A stretch of 64,000 nt of DNA. Origin: Paramoeba atlantica. Lineage: Eukaryota > Discosea. Location: contig CDRNVI010000034.1 of the NCBI GenBank assembly GCA_977017575.1, positions 1 through 64,000 of the forward strand, given 5' to 3'. A program made the position numbers and the translations under genes. The notes under the pieces are model-generated. The model was not told the DNA's origin, ran no database searches, and saw only the letters and a program-made list of their open reading frames with translations. Positions 1 to 9,265 of the stretch are shown piece by piece; within the stretch, counting starts at the first letter, position 1; each line of letters opens with the position of its first letter.

Positions 1-381
1 GGGTTGGGCTTCGCAAATTACTTCCCACTAACGTCAGACGTTTTTGTCTTGCACACGGATAAACAAGGTTTTGGCTTTATTACGGGTTGGGTATGGTGGA
101 ATTGTTGGGCTTCGCAAATAACTTCCCACTAACGTCAGATGCTTTTATCTTGCAGACGGGTAAACAAGGTCTTGGCTTATTACGGTTGGGTATGGTGGAA
201 TTGTTGGGCTTCGCAAATAGCTTCCCACTAACGTCAGATGCTTTTATCTTGCAGACGGGTAAACAAGGTCTTGGCTTATCACGGGTTGGGTATGGTGGAA
301 TTGTTGGGCTTCGCAAATAGCTTCCCACTAACGTCAGACGTTGTTATCTTGCAGACGGGTAAACAAGGTCTTGGCTTCCGC
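1..381. repeat. ~100-bp tandem repeat, about 3.8 copies
   Basis: A unit of about 100 bp recurs head to tail; the landmark TTGGGCTTCGCAAAT starts at about 4, 105, 204 and 304, so the period is 99-101 bp. Copies differ at only a few positions. The array runs off the left edge, so the copy number is a minimum. Both strands stay open across it (77-82 codons) because the unit lacks stops, which I regard as fortuitous. Confidence 0.9.
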
Positions 382-463
382 CTTTTTTTCTAGAATTTTT
401 TTTCTAGGGCCTTTCTCCAATTTTTTTGAAGGACTCAATTTGTTTTCGAAGGGCTTGCTCAAA

Positions 464-646
464 ATATGCATTATCAGTGTGCGAGTTTTATGCATTATCA
501 GTGTGCGAGTTTTTATGCATTATCAGTGCGCCTATATGCATTATAAGTGTGCTAATATGCATTATCAGTGTGCCAATATGCATTATCAGTGTGCGAGTTT
601 TATGCATTATCAGTGTGCGAGTTTTATGCACTATCAGTGTGCGAGT
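464..646. repeat. Short tandem repeat, 8 units of 21-26 bp
   Basis: Eight imperfect units built on TATGCATTATCAGTGTGCGA follow each other, spaced 21-26 bp because the linker after the core varies. There are no unique spacers between units. The array ends directly at a G-run that starts a copy of the dispersed modular family found throughout the left half of the window. Confidence 0.9.
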
Positions 647-647
647 G

Positions 648-870
648 GCGGGGGGTCCCGAGGGGGGGGCATACCGCACGAAATATTTTTTTGAAAAAAA
701 TCTCTTTCGAAAAAAAACCGCAGAAGGGGCAGCCGGGATCTTGGCGCGTATTTTCCAACCACCTACCCGGGGGTGACAACCCCGCGTATCCGCAGTACGG
801 GTCCGCCAAACTCGGATTTTTTCAAAACAAATTGAAAAAAAATTCAACTTGGCGAAAAAAATGGCAAAAA
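648..870 (+). repeat. Fragment of the dispersed G-run modular repeat family
   Basis: A G-run is followed by a GC-rich block (TTGGCGCG..., CCCGGGGGTGA, CCGCGTATCCGCAG, GGGTCCGCCAA) and an A/T-rich tail. The same order is seen near 4140-4330, 9055-9263, 19080-19260 and 19975-20240. No coding capacity is evident. The remaining DNA to 1036 is A/T-rich and shows nothing recognisable. Confidence 0.75.
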
Positions 871-1036
871 GATATTTTCCTGATATTCTTCCTGCTTTTC
901 AACGCTTTTTTCAGAAAATTTTCTTCACGCTCAGGTTACTTTTCCCTCCGCCCACACTTTTGTTTCCTACTTTTCCCTCCGCCGAAGCATGAGAAAAAAT
1001 ATAAAAAAAGGGGATAAGGCTACATTTACACCACCT

Positions 1037-1795
1037 TCACTCCTCATATTCATCATCGGTTGAATCTTCATATTTCGGAACCGTTGGCAACGCTTCTTCA
1101 CGATTAACTTGGTTCTTTGGGGCATCGAAAGACGGAACAACGATGGGGACACTGGAAGATGCTCCAATGTTATACGTGTTCGTCATGGAATACGTCGCTT
1201 CACCCTTGTTGTGAGACATGCTTCGTGCTGTATTAGAGTCTTCTGAGGTACCGTGAAGTGTCTCAGCTACCTTTGCGGATGCGCGGCGAGTGGAATCTAT
1301 GTACTATTGGGCGGTCTTAGAGATCTGCCATTTAAAGAATGCCTGTAGCTCACTTACGGTTCGACCACCTTCAGTAAGATGGCAAGCTGTTGTGCGTCGC
1401 AGCGCATGTCCTGTGAAGCTTTCCGCGTCATCCAGGTTAAGATGCGCAGCCATGAACTTCGGTATTCCTCTCATAGATTGTGCCCCCATGGGCGCATTCT
1501 TTAATCCATTGGAGATACCAGATTTTTTATTCAACCACATTACGTTACGAAACAGAGGCATAAACTTTTTATCGATCGTGATTCTAGAGAGATACTTTCG
1601 TAACGCGTCTCCCGGAACAAGAAACTTTGACTGCGTCGTGGAAGATCTGTGCTTTCCTCTAAAGAGACTCACCCACAATCTCTTTATTTCCCCTGAGTCT
1701 GCTTCTGCAATGCACTTCGTTGTCAGAGTTCGTGCTTCACCCATGCGGAGGCCTCCATAGTATCCACTGCAACGAGGGCAATGTTGCGAACGCAC
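1037..1795 (-). pseudogene. Tyrosine recombinase remnant (Crypton- or DIRS-like)
   Basis: The minus strand encodes the C-terminal catalytic part of a tyrosine recombinase. The first catalytic arginine box (GLRMGEARTL) lies near the N-terminus of the visible part, the HxxR box (GHALRRTTA) follows about 110 residues later, and a W-containing segment leads into the catalytic tyrosine region. An acidic Ser/Pro-rich tail follows. The reading frame is interrupted about once, and the N-terminal core-binding part is not visible, so I treat this as a fossil. It diverges from a C48 protease gene on the other strand, with at most about 40 bp between them, suggesting both belonged to one mobile element. 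Family placement among YR elements is uncertain. Confidence 0.7.
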
Positions 1796-1836
1796 TCATC
1801 ATCTTCTCGATTTTCCGAGAAGGGGATTTCCATGTG

Positions 1837-2553
1837 ATGGGCGGTGAATATGAAAATAAAAAGAAACTGCAAAGAAAGGGGGAATACTCTATGTCGCGCG
1901 AAAGTGAAACTTACACACGACCCCAGTTAAAAGATCGGACGCAAGACAATCAGTGGACACAACCTGGACAATTTATACCGGACACAGTTATAAACACTTT
2001 AGGTTCAGTACTTTCAAGACCGTCTGAAAGATATCAAGTATTGGATAGTTCTGTGGCAACTACGATTTTTAAGAGATATGCCACATCAGTAGGGGATTTA
2101 CCGGCAGAAATAAGAACAAGAATTTTCTTGGCTGACCGCACTGCCGTTCCATTCTTTTTCAATCAACACTTCGCTCTATGTGTTATCGTACCGCATGAAA
2201 ATAAAGAAGGCGGAAAGTTACTTTGGTTCGATTCCCTGCCTAACCACAATCCGAGGAGAAGAACTGAAGTGCTCTTAGATGTGCAAACTGTTGCGCAAAA
2301 TATCTTTCACGGAGCACATGGCTGGGAGATTATACAGGGCTCAACCTTGGTGCAAGATGATGGCACCAATGACTGTGCTTTATTCGTTTGCCGTTGGATG
2401 ATTCAGTGCGCAACTCCAGGTCTCGAAACACCTCCTGAACTGTCTCGTACGGAACTTGCTCAGATCGTCAGCCGGGAATCGGTAGAAGCGGTATGGGCAA
2501 AAGAGCGAAGAACAAGAAATACAGTGGAACAAGAAATGTACAGTGGAAAATAG
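1837..2553 (+). CDS. Ulp1/C48-type cysteine protease of a mobile element
   Basis: The product has a papain-like Ulp1/adenain fold signature: a catalytic His in NQHFALCVIV, an Asp in LLWFDSLP, and the oxyanion Gln with the catalytic Cys in QDDGTNDCALFVC, in the right order and at normal spacing. Such proteases cleave SUMO-like or structural proteins in cells, and are also carried by several DNA transposons and virus-like elements. I favour the ATG at 1837 (another lies at 1891), because the open frame further upstream only overlaps the divergent recombinase remnant. The product is about 238 residues. The frame looks whole. The neighbouring recombinase suggests it is element-borne, not a host SUMO protease. 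Confidence 0.7.
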   Translation: MGGEYENKKKLQRKGEYSMSRESETYTRPQLKDRTQDNQWTQPGQFIPDTVINTLGSVLSRPSERYQVLDSSVATTIFKRYATSVGDLPAEIRTRIFLADRTAVPFFFNQHFALCVIVPHENKEGGKLLWFDSLPNHNPRRRTEVLLDVQTVAQNIFHGAHGWEIIQGSTLVQDDGTNDCALFVCRWMIQCATPGLETPPELSRTELAQIVSRESVEAVWAKERRTRNTVEQEMYSGK

Positions 2554-2899
2554 AAAAGAAATTAGAGTAAATTGATACGAAAATCACATTCATTTTGAAT
2601 ACCTTCTTCATGAGAAGAGGGTCCTCAGACAATCATCTCTCGCCTTGACGTGGCGTCTGAGCTTAATGCCTGTTGGCTAACCAAGCAGAGATACATAAAG
2701 AACTGTCAACGAACGAAATGTTCCGTATGCACGGCCTGGTGTAAGTGTTGGGGGAACCTCGGTTCCGTCTCACTGAGCCAGTGGACGTGCCTATAGGTGC
2801 ACTTTTGCATTATTAAAGTACAACATAAAGAGCTCAATGCTTAACATAAACAAGACGTAAGTAGAATCGAACATAGACCTCCCAGAGGCAAAATGTTAG
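2554..2899. other. Intergenic, no gene seen
   Basis: No supported reading frame. A weak B-box-like stretch occurs on the minus strand near 2860-2885, but no A box or cloverleaf could be built, so no tRNA is called. Confidence 0.5.
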
Positions 2900-3353
2900 C
2901 CGGGCGGGCCACTCAAAAAAAAGATTTCAGAAGCTTGTTTTCTTCAAGATTGCCCGCCACGATGTAAAGCACTCCCCGCTCCAGCGGGTCTGCACCGCCT
3001 CGAAGGGCCCGCCCGGCGGGCCCTTCAAAAAAAAGATTTCAGAAGCTTGTTTCCTTCAAGATTACCTTCCACGATGTAAAGCACTCCCCGCGCCAGCGGG
3101 TCTGCACCGCCTCGAAGGGCCCGCCCGGCGGGCCCTTCAAAAAAAAGATTTCAGAAGCTTGTTTCCTTCAAGATTACCTTCCACGATGTAAAGCACTCCC
3201 CGCGCCAGCGGGTCTGCACCGCCTCGAAGGGCCCGCCCGGCGGGCCCTTCAAAAAAAAGATTTCAGAAGCTTGTTTCCTTCAAGATTACTTGTCACGAGG
3301 TAAAGCACCACCCGCTCCAGCGGGTCTGCACCGCCTCGAACGGCCCGCCGTAT
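2900..3353. repeat. 112-bp tandem repeat with a perfect GC hairpin per unit
   Basis: The landmark GATTTCAGAAGCTTG starts at 2923, 3035, 3147 and 3259, giving a period of exactly 112 bp over about four units. Three units contain a 25-nt perfect inverted repeat (12-bp arms GAAGGGCCCGCC and its complement around one C) at 3002-3026, 3114-3138 and 3226-3250, each followed by eight A residues. The last unit is divergent and runs into a foldback element. Related single units occur at about 17785-17885 and, reversed, at 23462-23568. Confidence 0.9.
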
Positions 3354-3557
3354 AACCCAGATTGAAAGGGTCGAGGGAGATACGAAGCAACAGGCGTGGC
3401 AGATTCCCAATGAAAAGAAATGGTATCTCCCCGCACGAGAAAAGCCTTTGCGCTTTCTAGCTCGGAGGCAAACTTCGTGCGGGAGATACCATTTCTTTTC
3501 AGTGGGAATCTGCCACGCCTGTTGCTTCGTATCTCCCTCGCCCCTTTCAATCTGGGT
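3354..3557. mobile_element. Foldback (MITE-like) element, family A, copy 1
   Basis: Arms of roughly 85 bp are inverted copies of each other, running from AACCCAGATTGAAAGG at the left end to its complement at the right, with GAGGGAGATAC near both ends and a spacer of about 40 bp. There is no coding capacity. A second, almost identical copy lies at 23257-23461. In both copies the same end is joined to the 112-bp repeat through the same junction (CGGCCCGCCGTATAACCC here), so the two parts seem to travel together. The other end touches the left module of the G-run family here. Confidence 0.85.
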
Positions 3558-3558
3558 T

Positions 3559-3776
3559 GCGGTGGTTGTAAAACTACCGCTCTACACTCGATTATTGAAA
3601 AAAACAGTGAACAAAAACAGTGAAAACATAAAGAGGAGCACAGTAATATAATAGAAGAAAAAAATATAAAAGGGGGCTCCGGTGGTCCAAAACTGAAATA
3701 AAAATTGAAAAAATGGGGGGTCCATGTGGGGGTTCCAGGGGGGGTCGTCCAGGGGGGGGGTCCAGGGGGGGGGCAT
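3559..3776 (+). repeat. G-run family: left module plus G-run core
   Basis: It begins with the near-palindrome GCGGTGGTTGTAAAACTAC, continues through an A-rich block containing AACAGTGAACAAAAACAGTG and AAAAGGGGGCTCCGGTGG, and ends in repeated runs of 5-9 G separated by TCCA or TCCATG. The same order is repeated at 3876, 19739, 21779 and, inverted, near 35240-35435. It has no coding capacity. Confidence 0.8.
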
Positions 3777-3862
3777 GAGCGGAGGTGGCGGAGTTAGCGG
3801 AGGTGGCGGAGTGGCAAGAATTCAAAGTTTGAAGCACATCGTGCTCAGACGGCGAGTTCAGA
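3777..3862 (+). repeat. Segment shared with the end of the zinc-finger ORF
   Basis: This stretch holds two copies of GGAGGTGGCGGAG and then a sequence ending in GAAGCACATCGTGCTCAGAC. About 65 bp of it reappears, nearly identical, at 11270-11335, where it supplies the last codons and stop of the zinc-finger/OTU ORF. A shared insertion or a recombination junction would explain it. Confidence 0.75.
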
Positions 3863-3873
3863 CTATAAACAAT

Positions 3874-4380
3874 TGCGGTGGTTGTAAAACTACCGCTCTA
3901 CACTCGATTATTGAAAAAAACAGTGAACAAAAACAGTGAAAATATAAAGAGGAACACAGTAATATAATAGAAGAAAAAAATATAAAAGGGGGCTCCGGTG
4001 GTCCAAAACTGAAATAAAAATTGAAAAAATGGGGGGTCCATGGGGGGGGGGTCCATGGGGGGGGTCCAGGGGGGGCGTCCATGGGGGGGTCCATGGGGGG
4101 GTCCAGGGGGGGGTCCAGGGGGGAGGGTCATGGTCGAGCAAATTTTTTCGAAAAAATTAGTTTTCGAAAAAAAACCGCAGAAAGGGTAGCCGGGGTCTTG
4201 GCGCGCATTTTCCACCCTCCTACCCGGGGGTGACCCCCCCGCGTATCCGCAGGACGGGTCCGCCAAGTTCGGATTCTTTCGGAAAATGTTTTTTGAAAAA
4301 AATTTCAACTGCGATTTCTTTTTTAGGCTCTTCGTTAAACGCGGTGGTAGTTTTCAACTCGAAGAGCGCAGCATGAGTGA
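3874..4380 (+). mobile_element. G-run modular element, truncated copy
   Basis: The left module (TTGCGGTGGTTGTAAAACT), an A-rich block, a G-run core of about 100 bp (4027-4130) and the GC-rich block with CCCGGGGGTGACC come in the standard order. The right end keeps only the first half of the terminal foldback (AGGCTCTTCGTTAAACGCGG, then ...GCATGAGTGACT). The long central A/T part present in the 965-bp copy is missing. From 4381 to 4675 I see only A/T-rich DNA without a gene. Confidence 0.8.
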
Positions 4381-4675
4381 CTTATTGATAGTTTTATAGT
4401 TTCTGCAAACCCTGGAAAAAAGAATTACACCGCCAGAAAATGCTACAAAAAAGGGCTGTACGTAATGGGCTAAAGTGCTTTGTGCTAAAATCGCGTCTTT
4501 CTGATATTGGTTGAGTTTTTTTGATTCTAATTTCGATCTTTTTTGATGGTTTTGGCTAGTCTTTATTTTTACGTTTTTCAAGAGTTTCAATTTATTGGGC
4601 TTAACGAATCTTCTAAACCCCATTTTTATTCGTTTTAAAATATTTTTCCAAAATTGTTTCACCTATTGTATTTTG

Positions 4676-4945
4676 ATAACCATTTTTATTAAGATAACAA
4701 TTTTTATTAAGATAACAATTTTTATTAAGATAACAATTTTTATTAAGATAACAATTTTTATTAAGATAACAATTTTTATTAAGATAACAATTTTTATTAA
4801 GATAACAATTTTTATTAAGATAACAATTTTTATTAAGATAACGATTTTTATTAAGATAACAATTTTTATTAAGATAACAATTTTTATTAAGATAACAATT
4901 TTTATTAAGATAACAATTTTTATTAAGATAACAATTTTTATTAAT
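4676..4945. repeat. 18-bp satellite, about 15 perfect or near-perfect copies
   Basis: The unit AACAATTTTTATTAAGAT repeats 15 times with one or two substitutions over 270 bp. Because 18 is a multiple of three, the array is open in several frames (IFIKIT-type repeats) without being a gene. It stops exactly at the ATG of the LINE reading frame, so it may be the element's insertion target or its 5' leader. Confidence 0.95.
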
Positions 4946-6515
4946 GGCAATTAATAATAATTGGGCGGAGGCGTCCGGACCTTTTGGGGGCTTCTTGGCG
5001 GTCAAAGGAAAATTCCGATTGGCCACGTGTTGTCGGGGAAACCTGTTTCTACCTAAAAAGCGGAAATGGGGAGTAGCCAAACTCCGACCGCGGGACCTGT
5101 TTCGAATGTCATGTCTTTTTTCTCCTGGAAAACGCTTTGCTGTTTCCTGGAGTATGTCATATGATTTGTGTACGAGGTTGTGGGAGGGGACTGTTAAATC
5201 TATACTTCCGGACGGTAGACGTCTAGTGAAGTATGATTTAGTGGATGATCGCCTTTTCCTGTTTCCTCCGAAAGATGAACGAGTTCAAATTCTGGGTGGT
5301 AGGGTAGGTTTCTTGGGAAAATGGAAATCCAAACGGAATAGGAAACGCACCAACTGTCCTCGAAGTGGCTACCGGGGTCAGGGATCCGAGAAGAATGCTA
5401 ATAGAGGGGGTTTTACGATAAGTGCCCTAAACGTGGACACCTTGAAAGTCAAAGCGACTGATACTTTCACGCTTCGGAAGTCGATTAGACTATATCAAGT
5501 GGCAGGTTTCATGAGGAGTCAACATGTTGACCTCATGGCGCTTCAGGAAACAAGGTTAAAATTTGATGATAAGGTTTCTATTTTACATAGGCAGCTCTTT
5601 TTAAACGGCATCTCACTTCACCTCTACCTGATGAGTGCAATCAACGGGTACAATGGCATGGCATTTTTGAGCACTAAACCTCTATCTGTTCAGAAGATTA
5701 GCGATCGCATTATGAGTGGACACTTCATCCTAGGTGAAACGAAATCCTGCATTTACAACGTCTATTCACCTACAGCGAAAGCTAACAAATCGACGCAACA
5801 AAATTTTGACGAAGACTTATTCGATGCATGTTATGGCGATGATAGTATGGTAAGAATCATTAGTGGAGATCTAAATTCGCCGCTACTCAACCCAGGGGGG
5901 AGAAAATGTTATACAAAGCGTGCAAAACAGTTACTAAAGCTACTATGCTCGCTTGGAGCTCAATCTGTACATGAAGGCTGTTGTGAAAGAAGAAAATGGA
6001 CGTATATATTTCCTAAAACGCGTCGGCATCCAGAGGGAATGACCAAGCAACTTGACCACATCGTTGTTAACAAAAGGTTTTTCTCTTCTATACGATCCAC
6101 GAAATGCCACATCGCACCCATACCTACCAGACATTGTGCTTTGACATCGAACTTCAATTTTCGATGGAAAAATCAAAAACTGTCTCAACAAAAGCCTTTT
6201 TGGGAGGCATTGAAAAATGATGAAATCCGAAATAAGTTTGTTTCGAAAGTAAAGGAATCTTTAAAATCTGTGCCAAAAAGAATTCGGTCGGAGGATCAGA
6301 AGTCCGAAAACGCGCCAAAAATGGAAATAGATAAGGCCAGCGAAATATCTTGGACAAGACCCTCTTCTGCTGTTAGAGTGACCGCATCTAGTCTGCCTAA
6401 GAAAACTAGTAACGCAAAAGAAATTCGCATTGATGCTGAAACAGATCTATCCGGATTTGACATGAAGTCTCTGCTGAAGATTGTGGGCAATAAAACTATG
6501 TTTGCTACTGCATGA
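4944..6515 (+). pseudogene. LINE ORF, N-terminal part with AP-type endonuclease
   Basis: The open part of 523 codons starts at 4944. The exonuclease-endonuclease-phosphatase fold begins near residue 155 (TISALNVDTLKVKATD); the catalytic Glu is in LMALQETRL, the Asp/Asn pair in ISGDLNSPL, and the final His in PTRHCALTSNF, where the canonical motif is SDH. It would nick target DNA for target-primed reverse transcription. The first ~150 residues are basic and show no known domain. The frame ends at TGA 6513-6515, but the same frame continues directly into the RT, so this is one protein with a nonsense change or, less likely, a read-through stop. Confidence 0.8.
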
Positions 6516-8294
6516 AAAGAATTCTCTGAAAAGCTAGGCTCCTCTATTATAAATGAGTGCGACGCCCTGGAAAAAGAGCTTAAATCAACTCCAAAATCCG
6601 CGTACAGAACAATTCGAAAAATTGTAGGGGACAAGAAGCAAGATTTTCCGCTAGTTTCAACTACTGTAAACAGCAGCCTTAATATAGTGAAGAATCATTT
6701 CAGCATGGTAGGGGGTAGTGCTTACAAAGGTCATGAAGCAATAAGTTTACCTACTGCACCAAAACGACTGGCAAAAATTGATGATGGTGAATTTCGAGTG
6801 GAGGAACTAACTGCTGCGATGGTAAAGATTAAGTCAGGAAAAGCTACAGGCGATGATCATATCCCGATTGAAGCTCTACGTGCTATTTCAGCTGATCAAG
6901 ACTTGCATAATGCTCTCCTGGATATAATGAACGAAGTACGAAAAACCGGAAAAGCGGATGAATCTTGGAAATCGATATTGCAGGTCCCGTTGCCAAAGAA
7001 AGGTAACTTGCGCTCACTCACAAATTGGAGACCAATCTGTCTTGTGAATCATGTAGTGAAGATTTTGAATCGAATCAATTTAGACAGAATACAACCAGCA
7101 GTGGAAAGTTCGCTTCGCGGGAATCAATTCGGCTTTCGACCAAACCGCTCAACAGCTGGCGCTCAGGCAACGTTTTTAGAAATAATGGAAAAATCACGCC
7201 GAGGGGCTGGGCTGTTCGTCTGTTTTGTCGACTTTCAACAAGCCTTTCCTTCATTATCATTCGCTGCGATAAAAGAGACATTACGTGCTTTCGATATTCC
7301 CGAAAATCTCAGTTCTACGGTCATGTGTATTTATCAAAATCTCAAATCGCACGTGAAAACACCATACGGTAATACAGACTCATTTCCACTTTTACAGGGG
7401 ACTCTTCAAGGTGACGTTCTGGCCCCATACCTGTTTATTATGGTTCTTGATCGTATTTTAGTTGAATCTATCGACATAAATCGCTTAGGGCTTGTGACAC
7501 ATAGCTCAGAAACTAGGAGCAGAGGCCTAAAGGAACTGCGTGTATCTGATATAAATTATGCTGATGATATAGTTTTCTTCTCCGAATCCAAGGAGGAGCT
7601 AAGCACAATGTTGCACAAACTTAAAACTTCCGCAGAAAAAGCTAATTTGAAAATAAATGTCGGACCAAACAAAACGGCACGGATGACACTAGGTAAAGTT
7701 AAGGATGATGGAAGACCTTTGCAAGTAGTGACACTCGGCGATATACCAAAAGTCAAACAAAAAAAAATACCAAAAGTTACATATTATCGCTACTTGGGTA
7801 GCACTCAGAACGAGGAGGATCGCAGCTCAAACTCACAAGAAAGTGTACGATTAGGTTGGGCAATAATGCACAAACTCAAAGCCATATGGAGTTCTACTAT
7901 ATCACCAAAAAGCAAATTACACATCTTTAAGTCTCTCGTTCAATCAGTGGTCTATTATAATCCAGGGACTTGGAGTTTAAATAAGATAGAGCTACATGAA
8001 GTGGAAGTCCAAATGAACAGAATGAGGAGGGTCATGTTGGGAGTCAAGTGCTCGAAAGAGGCGCATTGCAGAGTAGACTCTCTTTACCCCACTGACCTAA
8101 AGCCCAATACTGTGATACAATTGCAACGTGCCTCGCTAGTAGGCCACCTTATTCGTCACCCTACTCCATTCGTAACTGCCGTACTATGGAGAACGAATGA
8201 TGAGAGTTCCAAGCCATCGCTATCAGAAAGATGTGCAAAAGAGTTACATTCTGACGTACCTGAGATTCTAAAACTTGGTCAAAATCGGTCTTAA
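6516..8294 (+). pseudogene. LINE reverse transcriptase domain
   Basis: It is in the same frame as the endonuclease, from just after its stop to TAA at 8292-8294. RT landmarks in order: GKATGDDHIPIEAL (motif 0/1 region), NWRPICLVNHVVKILNRI, NQFGFRPNRST, CFVDFQQAFPSL with the first catalytic Asp, LLQGTLQGDVLAPYLF, and INYADDIVFF with the YADD box. All catalytic aspartates are present. The downstream thumb region reads through a Gly/Tyr/Leu motif (YRYLGS) common to LINE RTs. Only the flanking stops make it a pseudogene. Confidence 0.85.
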
Positions 8295-8995
8295 TGGTGC
8301 AAGAAACTTGAAAATCTTCAAAATCAGCTTGAACCCAGGCCCTCGTACACTAAAACAACTTCAAAACTATGGGAAAATCTTTTGGTAAAGGGGGTAAACA
8401 AGGGGTGCTACGAAACCCTACAATACATTGAAGAAGGGCGGCAACCATTTCCGATGGGGCCAAATGAAACACACATTTATACAGATGGAGCACGAATCGT
8501 TAAAAAGGATGAAACTCACACAGGTTGTGGGGTAGTCTGCCCCGCCGCGGGCCCTCTATATCTCTTGGGTTAAAACCTCCTCATGAATTCTCTCAATCTA
8601 TTCAGGAAATAGAATCCTTTGCCGCGCACGAGGCTCTTCTCATCGCATTGTCCTACGACGGAGATGTCATTTTGCACACGGATTCTGAGTATGTTTGGGA
8701 TTTCTTTCATGGAGCTATCCATAGGTTCAGATTCATAGGATTTAAATCATTTGAGGGAGGCGCTATACTTCAGAAATTGCAAGAAACATATATTTCGCTA
8801 AGATGGACAAAGCGCTTCTACTGCGTAAAAGTTAAAGCGCATAACGAAAATCCACATAATTATATGGCAGACTGGGTGGCTAAACAAGCAAGTAAAATAA
8901 GCAAGGGAGAAAAGGCTTTGAGATTCTACGGCGAGATTCCTCATGCAGAAGACAAGCGCAAAAACCATACCAACGGTGATTCTAATGGCAGCAAA
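8295..8995 (+). pseudogene. LINE RNase H domain, frameshifted
   Basis: The first RNase H aspartate lies in HIYTDGARI in the frame of the RT; the frame then changes near 8525-8573. The rest of the domain follows: a Glu in EIESFAAHEALLIAL, an Asp in HTDSEYVWDF, and a C-terminal box KAHNENPHNYMADW with His and Asp. All four catalytic positions are therefore recognisable, but across two frames. An RNase H after the RT narrows the LINE clade to those such as I, ingi or R1-like. Confidence 0.75.
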
Positions 8996-9054
8996 ATGCA
9001 GCGCAAACTTAAATCGGTAACCTCTAGCCAAATATGCACCCATGGTGAGCACGT

Positions 9055-9263
9055 AGCCGTGGTCTTGGCGCGCATTTTCCACCCCCTTACCCGGGGGTAA
9101 TCCCCCCGCGTATCCGCAGGACGGGTTCGCCAAGTTTAGATTTTTTCAAAAAAAAAAATTTGAGAAAAAATTCAACTTGGCGGAAAAAATGGTAAAAAAA
9201 ATATTTTTTCAAATTTTTTTTCGCTATTGTATTTTGAGAGTTTGGGACCTATACTAGCCATTC
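9055..9263 (+). repeat. G-run family: GC block and A/T tail (fragment)
   Basis: It matches the block at 20035-20230: TTGGCGCGCATTTTCCACCC, CCCGGGGGTAATCC, CCGCGTATCCGCAGGACGGG, then a long A/T tail ending in AGTTTGGGACCTATACTAGC. It separates the LINE from the zinc-finger ORF and appears to have removed the start of the latter. Confidence 0.8.
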
Positions 9264-9265
9264 GT

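Larger units (their letters stand above)
4944..9050 (+). mobile_element. LINE (non-LTR retrotransposon) with AP endonuclease, RT and RNase H
   Basis: Three domains are encoded in the order AP-like endonuclease, reverse transcriptase, RNase H. That order is typical of I/ingi-like and some R1/Tad-like LINEs. One long frame (start 4944) is shared by the endonuclease, RT and the beginning of RNase H, broken by a TGA at 6513-6515 and a TAA at 8292-8294; a frame change near 8570 splits the RNase H. Three lesions in about 4.1 kb suggest a dead copy of moderate age. The 5' end abuts an 18-bp satellite. The 3' end merges into a G-run family module at about 9050, and no poly(A) tail or target duplication is apparent. 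Confidence 0.85.

Noticed and set aside
464-646. CRISPR-like array
   Set aside because: Units are contiguous or have 1-5-nt linkers with no unique spacers; the context is eukaryotic. The 18-bp array at 4676 was rejected for the same reason.
2850-2900. tRNA gene on the minus strand
   Set aside because: Only a B-box-like word is present; no A box, D arm or pairing acceptor could be found.
3582-4308. Minus-strand Pro-rich frames
   Set aside because: They are translations of the G-run core (TGGACC repeats) of the modular element and reappear with every copy.
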